A DNA stretch of 26,422 nt from CAYGVT01 sp964353355 (GTDB taxonomy: Archaea > Thermoplasmatota > DTKX01 > GCA-020343715), in contig CAYGVT010000162.1 in assembly GCA_964353355.1 (NCBI GenBank), positions 1-26,422 of the forward strand. The letters run 5' to 3'. Shown here one piece after another: positions 7,769 through 15,100 of the stretch. The translations under genes were made by a program, and so were the position numbers. The notes below the pieces were generated by a model. It was not told the DNA's origin. It did not search any database and saw only the letters and a program-made list of their open reading frames with translations. Within the stretch, counting starts at the first letter, position 1, and every line of letters begins with the position of its first letter.

Positions 7769-8578
7769 TCAACCCTCGAACAGGTCCTCGATGATGTCGA
7801 AGGCCTCCTTCCTGGTGTCCTTCAGGGTCGGCCGCAGCGGCCTGCTGAGCTCGACCTCCTTGAGGTCCACCTCGCCCACGACGATGGCATCCTGGAAGTA
7901 GGGCCCCCTGACGACGAGATCCCCCCTGGGGCCCACGATGTGCGAGCCCCCGAAGAACGGGAACTGCAGCTGCGTGCCCACCAAGTTGCAGTAGATGGCC
8001 ACGCACCCGCTCTCGATGGCGCGCGCGGGGATTACGGCCTCGAAGAGCGCCTTGGAGGTGAAGGGCCCGGCGGAGATGCCCACGAGGATGTCGGCGCCCT
8101 GCAGGGCGTAGGCCTTATGTATCTCCGAGAAGAACGAGTCGTAGCAGATGAACATCCCGATGCGGCCCACCGGGGTGTCGAAGACGGGCAGCTCCCAACC
8201 GTGCGAGAAGTAGACCTTCTCCTCGAACGGCCCGAAGTTGGCGGGCGACCACTTGCGGTAGGCGAAGACACTGCCATCTGGCAGGACGAGCACCGCGGAG
8301 TTGTAGATTACGCCCCTCTTCACTGTGTCGCGCTCGGGCATGCCGAACACGACCGTGGCGCCCGAGGCCTTGGCCATGTCCCTGACCCGACCGACGGACG
8401 GACCGTCGAGGTCCTCCGCGAGCCGCTTGTGCTCGTCGCGCGCGCTGTAGCCCGTGAGGAAGAGCTCCGGGAACACGACGAGGTCGGCCTTGGCCTCCGC
8501 GATGGTCCTCTCCATGCGCGCGAGGTTGGCCTCCACGTCACCGCGGACGGACTCGTGCTGGCCGAGCGCGATTCGCAT
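7769..8578 (-). CDS. Carbon-nitrogen hydrolase (nitrilase superfamily amidase)
   Basis: This 269-residue single-domain protein is a nitrilase-fold amidohydrolase. The Glu-Lys-Cys catalytic triad is visible: Glu38 in VVFPELFLTGY, Lys109 in AYRKWSP and Cys145 in MFICYDSFF. Length is typical of stand-alone amidases such as omega-amidase or N-carbamoyl hydrolases; the substrate cannot be read from the sequence. It diverges from nadE across a 38-base shared promoter. Since this fold is fused to NAD synthetase in glutamine-dependent enzymes, it may supply ammonia to the neighbouring ammonia-type NadE; this is inference. Its TATA element (TTATCTAT, 8601-8608 on the minus strand) is centred about 26 bases before the ATG, predicting a leaderless mRNA. 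Confidence 0.9.
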   Translation of the reverse strand: MRIALGQHESVRGDVEANLARMERTIAEAKADLVVFPELFLTGYSARDEHKRLAEDLDGPSVGRVRDMAKASGATVVFGMPERDTVKRGVIYNSAVLVLPDGSVFAYRKWSPANFGPFEEKVYFSHGWELPVFDTPVGRIGMFICYDSFFSEIHKAYALQGADILVGISAGPFTSKALFEAVIPARAIESGCVAIYCNLVGTQLQFPFFGGSHIVGPRGDLVVRGPYFQDAIVVGEVDLKEVELSRPLRPTLKDTRKEAFDIIEDLFEG

Positions 8579-8616
8579 GAAAAGCTAGATATGGCACGCC
8601 ATAGATAACCGTTACG
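8579..8616. promoter_or_regulatory. Divergent leaderless promoter between the amidase and nadE, with central palindrome
   Basis: Only 38 bases separate the two start codons. A minus-strand TATA-like TTATCTAT (8601-8608) lies about 26 bases before the amidase ATG. A plus-strand TAGATAT (8586-8592) lies about 28 bases before the nadE ATG. Between and overlapping them is the inverted repeat TATGGC-AC-GCCATA (8590-8603), almost exactly at the middle of the gap. The spacing predicts two leaderless transcripts with partly overlapping promoters; the palindrome is a candidate operator for joint control. Confidence 0.6.
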
Positions 8617-9429
8617 ATGGCAATGGCGCTGGCACCGCGGTTTCGGGAGGATTTCGCCGACGCCATCGTCATGTTCATCCGCGACAAGGTGCGCGACTCG
8701 AGGGCAAAGGGCGTCGTGCTCGGATTGTCGGGCGGGCTCGACTCGACAGTGGTCGCCGCCCTGTGCGCGCGCGCGGTCGGTCCCGAGCGCGTGCTTGGCG
8801 TGCTCATGCCCGAGCAGACCACTCCCCCCAAGGAGATGGAGGATGCCGTGGGCGTCGCCAAGTGGCTCGGCATCGAGCACGTCATGGTCCGCCTTGAGCC
8901 CGTCATCGAGGCGTTCCGCCGGCAGCTGGGAGGCGACGTCGAGCCGCGCGCGTTCAGCAACGTCAAGCCACGCGCCCGGATGACGGTGCTCTACTACCAG
9001 GCGCAGACCAGGGGCAGGCTCGTGATGGGCACGGGCAACAAGTCCGAGGTCCTCACGGGCTACTTCACCAAGCACGGCGACGGCGGGGTCGACTACCAGC
9101 CCATCGGGGACCTCTACAAGACCCAGGTGCGGGAGCTCGCGCGCCACCTCGGCGTGCCGCAGCATATCCTCGACAAGGCCCCGTCCGCGCACCTCGCGCC
9201 CGGCCAGACCGACGAGGGCGACCTGGGCATAAAGTACGCGGACCTGGACCGCGTGCTGCTCGGAATCGAGCTGGGGATGAACGACGCGGAGGTGGCCGAG
9301 CGCACTGGCCTCCCCGTCGGGGAGTGCGCACGCGTGCGTAGCATCGTCCAGGCCACGCGCCACAAGCGGCGCGCGCCCCTGATGCCGAAGCTCGGGATAA
9401 GGACGCCGGGGCTCGACTGGCGCGAATGA
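8617..9429 (+). CDS. nadE: NH3-dependent NAD+ synthetase
   Basis: The 270-residue enzyme adenylates and amidates nicotinic acid adenine dinucleotide (deamido-NAD) to NAD+ using ATP and ammonia, the last step of NAD synthesis. The N-type ATP pyrophosphatase P-loop is LGLSGGLDST (35-44). Other hallmarks are MGTGNKSEVLTGYFTKHGDGGVDYQPIGD, DLYKTQVRELARHLGVP and DEGDLGIKY. It lacks the N-terminal glutaminase domain of long bacterial/eukaryal NadE, so by itself it should use free ammonia. A nitrilase-family protein is encoded divergently 38 bases away. The ATG at 8617 fits the TATA spacing; a second ATG two codons on is less favoured. Confidence 0.95.
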   Translation: MAMALAPRFREDFADAIVMFIRDKVRDSRAKGVVLGLSGGLDSTVVAALCARAVGPERVLGVLMPEQTTPPKEMEDAVGVAKWLGIEHVMVRLEPVIEAFRRQLGGDVEPRAFSNVKPRARMTVLYYQAQTRGRLVMGTGNKSEVLTGYFTKHGDGGVDYQPIGDLYKTQVRELARHLGVPQHILDKAPSAHLAPGQTDEGDLGIKYADLDRVLLGIELGMNDAEVAERTGLPVGECARVRSIVQATRHKRRAPLMPKLGIRTPGLDWRE

Positions 9430-9493
9430 GCCCAGACGATGACGCGCCATCGGGTCGGTGCGCCGGTCCGTCCCCATTTGTCTGTCGCCAGGC

Positions 9494-9503
9494 TTATCTA
9501 AAT
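9494..9503 (+). promoter_or_regulatory. TATA-like promoter of the EamA transporter gene
   Basis: TTATCTAAAT is centred near 9498, and the GTG at 9524 lies 26 bases downstream. This is the spacing of an archaeal leaderless transcript and is the main reason for choosing that start. Confidence 0.6.
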
Positions 9504-9523
9504 GGACATGGTACGCCGCCCCC

Positions 9524-10453
9524 GTGGCGGCGAAGGACGGGGTGGGCAGGGCCCGGGCCATGACCCTGGCGTCCGGCGTGCTGTGGGGCACGTCGTTCGT
9601 CGCCATCCAGTGGGGGCTGGACGACGGGTTCGACCCGATGATGTTCGCGGCCATGAGGTTCGTGGTCGCGACCGTGGCCGCGCTCGCGTTCGTGCTCGCC
9701 GTCGGTTCCATCGGCGCGCACCTTCTCCGCGACCCCCTCGTGTGGGCGCTGGGGCTGGTGAACGCCGCGGGCTACGCGTTCCAGTACTACGGACTGGACC
9801 TGACGACCCCCACCAAGGCCGCGCTCATCACGAACCTCTCGATGGTGCTCGTCGCGCCCATGTCCCACGTGTGGCTCGGGGAGCGGTTCACCTGGACGAA
9901 GGCGGCCGCGCTCGCCGCCATGGTGCCTGGCGTCCTCCTTCTAACGACCGCGGGGGACCTCTCGGCCATCGGCGAGTCCCAGTTCCTCGGCGACATGCTC
10001 ATCCTGTGCGCGGGCGCGTCGTGGGCGGTCTACATCCTTGTCAACAAGCGCCTGCTCGACACCACGGACGCGGCCACGGGCCCCCTGACGCTCTGGATAA
10101 TGGCGACGACCGTGGTGTTCCTCCTTCCACCCGCGCTGGTCCTCACAGGCGGGGACCTCACAGGCGGCGGCTCGGTCGGTGCCGTGGGGTGGGCGGGTGT
10201 TGTGTGGACGGGCGTCGGGTGCTCCACTGTCGCGTACCTGCTGTTCACTCAGGGGCTGCGCGGGGTGACGGCGACGGTGTCCGCCATCCTGCTGCTCGTG
10301 CAGGTGCTGGTCGCGGCCGCGCTCGACTACGCGGTCCACGGGACGGGTCTGGCGCCGGTGGCGCTCGTGGGGGCCGGCATCATACTGGTCTCGATGGTGC
10401 TCGTGAGCCTCGAGAGTGGTAGAAAGAGTGGCAAGGGCGAACGAACGACCTAA
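9524..10453 (+). CDS. EamA/DMT-superfamily transporter
   Basis: This roughly 309-residue membrane protein consists almost wholly of hydrophobic helices, about ten by eye, in the two-fold EamA layout of the drug/metabolite transporter superfamily. Family hallmarks include LWGTSFVAIQWGL with RF in the first repeat, QYYGLDLTTPTKAALITNLSMV, LGERFTWTKAAA, and in the second repeat GDMLILCAGASWAVYILVNKRL followed by CSTVAYLLFTQGL. Members export or import small metabolites such as amino acids; the substrate is not readable. The frame stays open upstream to a possible start at 9458, but the TATA spacing and the position of the first helix favour GTG 9524. It is convergent with the abiE genes. Confidence 0.88.
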   Translation: MAAKDGVGRARAMTLASGVLWGTSFVAIQWGLDDGFDPMMFAAMRFVVATVAALAFVLAVGSIGAHLLRDPLVWALGLVNAAGYAFQYYGLDLTTPTKAALITNLSMVLVAPMSHVWLGERFTWTKAAALAAMVPGVLLLTTAGDLSAIGESQFLGDMLILCAGASWAVYILVNKRLLDTTDAATGPLTLWIMATTVVFLLPPALVLTGGDLTGGGSVGAVGWAGVVWTGVGCSTVAYLLFTQGLRGVTATVSAILLLVQVLVAAALDYAVHGTGLAPVALVGAGIILVSMVLVSLESGRKSGKGERTT

Positions 10454-10489
10454 TGAGGTCGGTATGGACTGTAGACGCCATCCCATCCC

Positions 10490-11227
10490 TCATGTCGAGA
10501 TGAGAGGCCCTATGAATGCCTTGACCTCATCTGCGATTGAATGGAAATCCGGGACCTTCCCCCTGAGGAGAGGTGCGAGCTCTATCCTCCAGTTGTCACC
10601 GATCTCCCTCAAGGAGGCATCCAGCACCTCGCTGGTGAGAGAGAGCCCATAGTACGCGAGCTTGCCTTCCAGCAAGCCTCTCACGGGCTTGACCCCTCGC
10701 GACTGGAGATGATGAATGTCATACAGGTCGCGCGCCCGTGACCTCCAGAGCATCGCCCTGACCTTCTCGGCCAGGACCTCCTCGAGGTCCATGCCAAGGA
10801 GCGTGAAGTCAGGCACGTCGGCGTAGGGGGAGCGCATGACGAGGGGCAGGGCTGGTCTCATGAGCTCGCCCCTGAGGCTGATTTCGATGCGCAGGTTGTT
10901 CCGGTTGCGCCCATCGAAGAGGGGACCTTCGATCGCAAGGCGCGCTGTGAGGGATTGCTCCGAATGCTCCTCTCGCGACATCGCGGGACAGCCATGTCTC
11001 GCGAGGTCCGCAAGGACGCCTCTGACGAGTGGTTGATGCTCTAGCGCCCCTGTCGAAGTGAAGTCCAGGTCCTCGCTCGCCCGACTCAGTCCGTGAAGGA
11101 GCCAAAGGTAGGTGCCGCCCTTCAGGACGAGCTCGTCGCGGACCCTCGAGAAGAGGGACGAGAGGACGATGGCCATGAGGTAGTGCTTCTCCTGGTGGTA
11201 GGGGCTCAGTCGGTTGGTCCTGGCCAT
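10490..11227 (-). CDS. AbiEii-type nucleotidyltransferase (type IV toxin-antitoxin toxin)
   Basis: The 245-residue protein carries the AbiEii/nucleotidyltransferase core: LVLKGGTYLWLLHGL (34-46) then SEDLDF, with the metal-binding Asp pair D53/D55. The second family motif EEVLAEKVRAMLWRSRARDLYDIHHL is near residue 150-173. In characterised AbiE systems this subunit is the growth-inhibiting NTP transferase, acting in phage defence or plasmid maintenance. It lies directly downstream of the AbiEi-like gene. ATG 11227 has an SD-like GGGAGGAG about nine bases before it. Upstream codons as far as the AbiEi stop are in frame and read LTREEIAQ, a typical AbiEii N-terminus, so translation may begin earlier at a non-AUG codon. 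GC is near 58% in sampled lines, lower than its neighbours. Confidence 0.85.
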   Translation of the reverse strand: MARTNRLSPYHQEKHYLMAIVLSSLFSRVRDELVLKGGTYLWLLHGLSRASEDLDFTSTGALEHQPLVRGVLADLARHGCPAMSREEHSEQSLTARLAIEGPLFDGRNRNNLRIEISLRGELMRPALPLVMRSPYADVPDFTLLGMDLEEVLAEKVRAMLWRSRARDLYDIHHLQSRGVKPVRGLLEGKLAYYGLSLTSEVLDASLREIGDNWRIELAPLLRGKVPDFHSIADEVKAFIGPLIST

Positions 11228-11257
11228 CTGCGCAATCTCCTCCCTGGTCAGCGTGGC

Positions 11258-11953
11258 TCACACCCCCTCGTTGATGTACATCCGCCATCGCGCGTCGAAC
11301 CGCCCCCGTCGTCGTCTCGAGGGATTGAGGACGTGGACCGTCCTTCCCACAGGCGCGATTGCTGTCCTTCCGTGCAGCTTTTCTGATAGGAAGCCCACAC
11401 GTCGCCTCAATGCCTCGATGTGTGTCCTTTCCGCATGACTCTCGAGCACAACGGGATCGCATTCCCGGATGGCCCGGACTGTGTCCGCGAAAAGGGCACG
11501 TCTGGGCATGTAGAGCGCGTCCACGACCGCCTTCTCCAGCCCCGCCACCCGCGCGACGGCGTCCGAGACGCGCTCCACAGCGAACCCGAACATCAAAGAG
11601 GGTCTGAGCTGCACGAACTCCACCCTCCAGGAGGGCGTGGCCAGGGGGCGCCTCGCCTTTGCGGCCGCCACCGTCGTCGTGAAGGGCATCTGCTCCACGA
11701 CATCGTGGTAGTGGTATGCCGCGACGAAGCTCACATAGCTGGGGCTGACGACAGAGGTGCCCACGACGAGGGGGTCGTCGACGAGCGAGTAGACGCCGCG
11801 GCCGACATGGATGACCCATCCGGAGCTGGACAACCTGTGGAGTAGCACGTTGGCGCTAGGCCTGGTGACGCTGGCGAACCTCATCACGTCCTTCGGCGAA
11901 AACACGTAAAGCCCCTTCGTCCTGAGCTCTCGGAGGAGCACATCGCGGCGCAT
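11258..11953 (-). CDS. AbiEi-type antitoxin / transcriptional regulator
   Basis: The 231-residue protein has an N-terminal winged-helix pattern (KDVMRFASVTRPSANVLLHRLSSSGWVIHVGRGVYSL region, about 20-57) followed by the C-terminal domain usual in AbiEi proteins (VVGTSVVSPSYVSFVAAYHYH and beyond). AbiEi proteins neutralise AbiEii toxins and repress their own promoter. It is the first gene of the pair. The ATG at 11953 is 27 bases from the centre of the TATA element, predicting a leaderless mRNA, and a 21-base palindrome lies just upstream of that element. It ends in a TGA in frame with the downstream toxin gene. Basic RRRRGRFDARWR near the C-terminus may add nucleic-acid affinity. Confidence 0.82.
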   Translation of the reverse strand: MRRDVLLRELRTKGLYVFSPKDVMRFASVTRPSANVLLHRLSSSGWVIHVGRGVYSLVDDPLVVGTSVVSPSYVSFVAAYHYHDVVEQMPFTTTVAAAKARRPLATPSWRVEFVQLRPSLMFGFAVERVSDAVARVAGLEKAVVDALYMPRRALFADTVRAIRECDPVVLESHAERTHIEALRRRVGFLSEKLHGRTAIAPVGRTVHVLNPSRRRRGRFDARWRMYINEGV

Positions 11954-11975
11954 GGGGTATAGATGGTCACATCTT

Positions 11976-11983
11976 GTATATAA
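11976..11983 (-). promoter_or_regulatory. TATA box of the abiE operon
   Basis: The minus strand reads TTATATAC in an AT-rich patch, centred near 11980 and 27 bases upstream of the AbiEi ATG. It is the clearest TATA element in the window. Confidence 0.7.
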
Positions 11984-11999
11984 TATTTGCTTTGATTAA

Positions 12000-12020
12000 C
12001 ATCATTGATAATCAATGATG
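12000..12020. promoter_or_regulatory. 21-base palindrome, candidate AbiEi operator
   Basis: CATCATTGAT and ATCAATGATG form perfect 10-base inverted arms around one A. The dyad lies 16 bases upstream of the abiE TATA box. Characterised AbiEi antitoxins bind inverted repeats of about this size at their own promoter, so autoregulation is the natural reading. Only one copy is evident here. Confidence 0.55.
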
Positions 12021-12189
12021 ATTTACTATCATGAAGGACCAACCCCAGGAGCGGAATGGAGGAACCTGATGGACCACTCAACCGAGACGTTCGAACCGTT
12101 ACCAGCATCTCGATGGCGCTAGCGGGCCTCAGTGGATCGGAGCGGTCATCGAAGGGCCAGCCAGCTAACCAGAACGGCCTCCCTCGGTC

Positions 12190-15100
12190 TCAACTGCCTT
12201 TGGCGCTGCGACCATCGGTGGAGACCACCGTCGTCCTCCTGGCCCTCTTGCGCAGCATCGAGAGGGCCACGAGGAGGACGACGAGCAGGATGATTAGCAA
12301 CATGGCCCAGGGCCCCTGCTCCCTCCAACCTGGTGGTGTGGGCTCGACCACGCTCACGTGGACCGTCTGCCGCGCCTCCCCGCCCATCGCATCCGTCACG
12401 ACGAGGGTGATGTTGTGGTCCCCCACGAGGAGCGTGGCGCTCGCCTCCTCGCCGCTGGCGATTGGCAAGGTCGCGCCGTCCACGAGCCACGTGAAGTTGA
12501 GCGCGTCGCCGTCGGGGTCCGTCGAGCCCGCGGCGGAGAGCCGTATATCGCGCCCCTTCTCGTGCTCGGTGCCGTTCCACGGCCGGGCTATGCGGGGCAG
12601 GGGCAGCAGGTTCACTGGCACGGACACGATGGCCGATTCGTTGGCGTGCCCGATCCTGTCGACGGCCCGGAACTGGACGACGTTCCCCAATCCTCGCGCG
12701 AGGTCGATGATGACCGTGCCCTCGTAGTTCCCCTCGGGCGTCCGCTCGACGGGCATCCATCTCCACTCCCCGAGGCTCGGCTGCCCGTCGATGCCTGAGC
12801 GGTAGCGGATTTGGGTGATGTCGACGCCCGCGAGCGCATCGCGGATGACGATGGTGAACGCGACCGATGGCCGGGGCTGCCTCTCGCCGTTCGGGGGCGT
12901 CACCTCCAGGAACTCGGGACCGCGCGTGTCCACCATGACCCTGAACTCCGGGGACTCCGCCGGGCCGTTGCCGGCGACATCGATGCCGCGGAATTGGATG
13001 ATGTTGCCGTCCCCCTCGACGAGGCCGGTGATGGTGAAGTACATCCGCCCGCTGGCTTCCTCGTTCAAGGTCGCCGACCTGGTCCATTCTGAGTAGGGCG
13101 CTGCACCGGTCCTCGTCCTGTACTCGATGCTACCGTCGTCCACCCCGCTCCCCAGTCCCGGGTCGGACGGGATGACGGAGCATCGGACTGTCGTCGAGTT
13201 CTGGATCTCCGTCGGCAGGAAGTGGTCGAAGGCGATGGGCGTCACGTCGACCCTCACGCGGTAGTGGGGGGATACAGAGTACCCGTTGCCCGCGTCGTCC
13301 ATCGCGCGCCACTGGAAGTAGTTGAGGGGCGTCTCCGCGAGCTGCGCGTTCGCGCGCACCTCGGCCAGCCGCGGGTTCGGGAGCTGCACACCCCCCCAGT
13401 CGACCCAGTCCGTGTAGGACGTCGGGTTGTGGTGGGAGACCCGGAGGGAAACGGAGTCCACGTCGATGCCGGAGCCGTAGTGGTCCGTGATGGTGACGCC
13501 GACCATCACCAGGAGCTGGGACTGCCACTTCTCCCGGTCGGGTACCGGGTCGGAGAAGGACACGTTCCTCGTGTCCACCTTCACGCGGCAGTCGCCCGAG
13601 TAGGCGTAGGCGTCGTTGACCAGGTCCTTGGCCCTCCACCTGACGTAGTAGTCGCCCCCGTCGGGGAGGTCCAGGAAGGTCATGGCGCCCACGACCGGGC
13701 CGTCCGGGTCCGTCTCGACGCGGAGGCGGGTCCAGAGCCCGTAGTGGCCGGGCCCGGGCATCGAGAGCTGGTACTCGATGGAGGAGGCGTCCACGCCCGA
13801 TGTCCGGCCGTCGTCGGCCGTGATGCCGACCAGGACCGTGCTCTCGGTGTTCCACTCGTCCGGACCGGGGACGGGGTCCCTGAGGCGAGGGATGTCGCCG
13901 TCGACGCGGAGCGGGAACTGGAGGATGTGGGCCAGCCTCGCGGTGCCGGGGAGCGTCTGGAGGGCGAGGGTGAGGTTCTCGTCGATGTCGGTCTCGCCGT
14001 CCGCGCCGATGCTGAGGTCGACGGGCTCGCCGCTCGCGAGGGGGGACTTGACGAAGGCGCCGTCATCGTCGGCGAGCACGATGTCGCAGATGCCGGAGGG
14101 GGGGAAGACGTCGGTCGTGCCTTCGTAGACGACGCGGGGGGCGGTAACGGTCAGGCGCTCGCCAGTGGCGACCCAGCCGCGCTCGGCAAGAGGACCTTGG
14201 CGCTCGGCGTTGACCGAGAACGGGCCAGCAAAGTCGAGGTCGTTCTCGACGCGGAATGCATCCTCCTGCAAGAAGGCGGTGCACAGGATACCGTCTTTGA
14301 GGTAGTTGACCTCGATATCACATAGCTCCTCATGCGGCCAATCCCACTTGATAGTGATACGGAAATGGAGCCAAGATGCAGAGTGTGTTTCGTCGACCTC
14401 TCTGTCCCCGGCCGAGGATACCAGAGTAGCGAAACGAGAATCGTATGTCACGAATTCATTGATGTGTTCTTGAGGTTTGCGTTGGTAATTGAAACCGAAT
14501 GACGCGTTGGCACCATGCGGGTCAAGCACGATGCCTATCGAATTGGGCAGACCAGGAAGGTCCTGTTCGTTCAGGAGGAAATCGTACGCTGTATAATTGG
14601 CGTACAGAACCGGTCCTCCCACGATTTTCACCTGATTCGAGAGGTCAATGATGCCTCGCCCATGGACAGTCAGCAGTTGGCCGGTGACGTTTCGCCACAT
14701 ACCATATGGACTGCCGTAGCTCGTTCCGTACAAACCTATAGCAAGGTCGTCCAGACCATCACCATCGAAATCTCCAACACATATCTCCGGCGCAATGATA
14801 CCAACCGAATGGGTGTATTGACATCTCCATCTGGGCACGCTCGATATATTCCCGTTGTTGTTGAGGTGGAAGAAGAACGCACATACCTCATGTGAGGTAG
14901 GTCCCATCTCGGGGATATAGACACTATCATCGCTCATGCATACGAACAAGGAGGTTGTGAGATCATGAGCACCATCTCCATCGATGTCTGCGAATGATGC
15001 TCTGGCATATCTCATTATTTCGGTACCGTACCCAGGATTGAAATCGTAATCTTCCATGAGGTCGATTGATTGGCATGATGACTCTGAAAGGCCAGCTTGT

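Noticed and set aside
9458..9523. N-terminal extension of the EamA transporter from ATG/GTG-type codons near 9458
   Set aside because: The segment spans the TATA-like element at 9494-9503 and encodes no transmembrane or family sequence; GTG 9524 fits promoter spacing.
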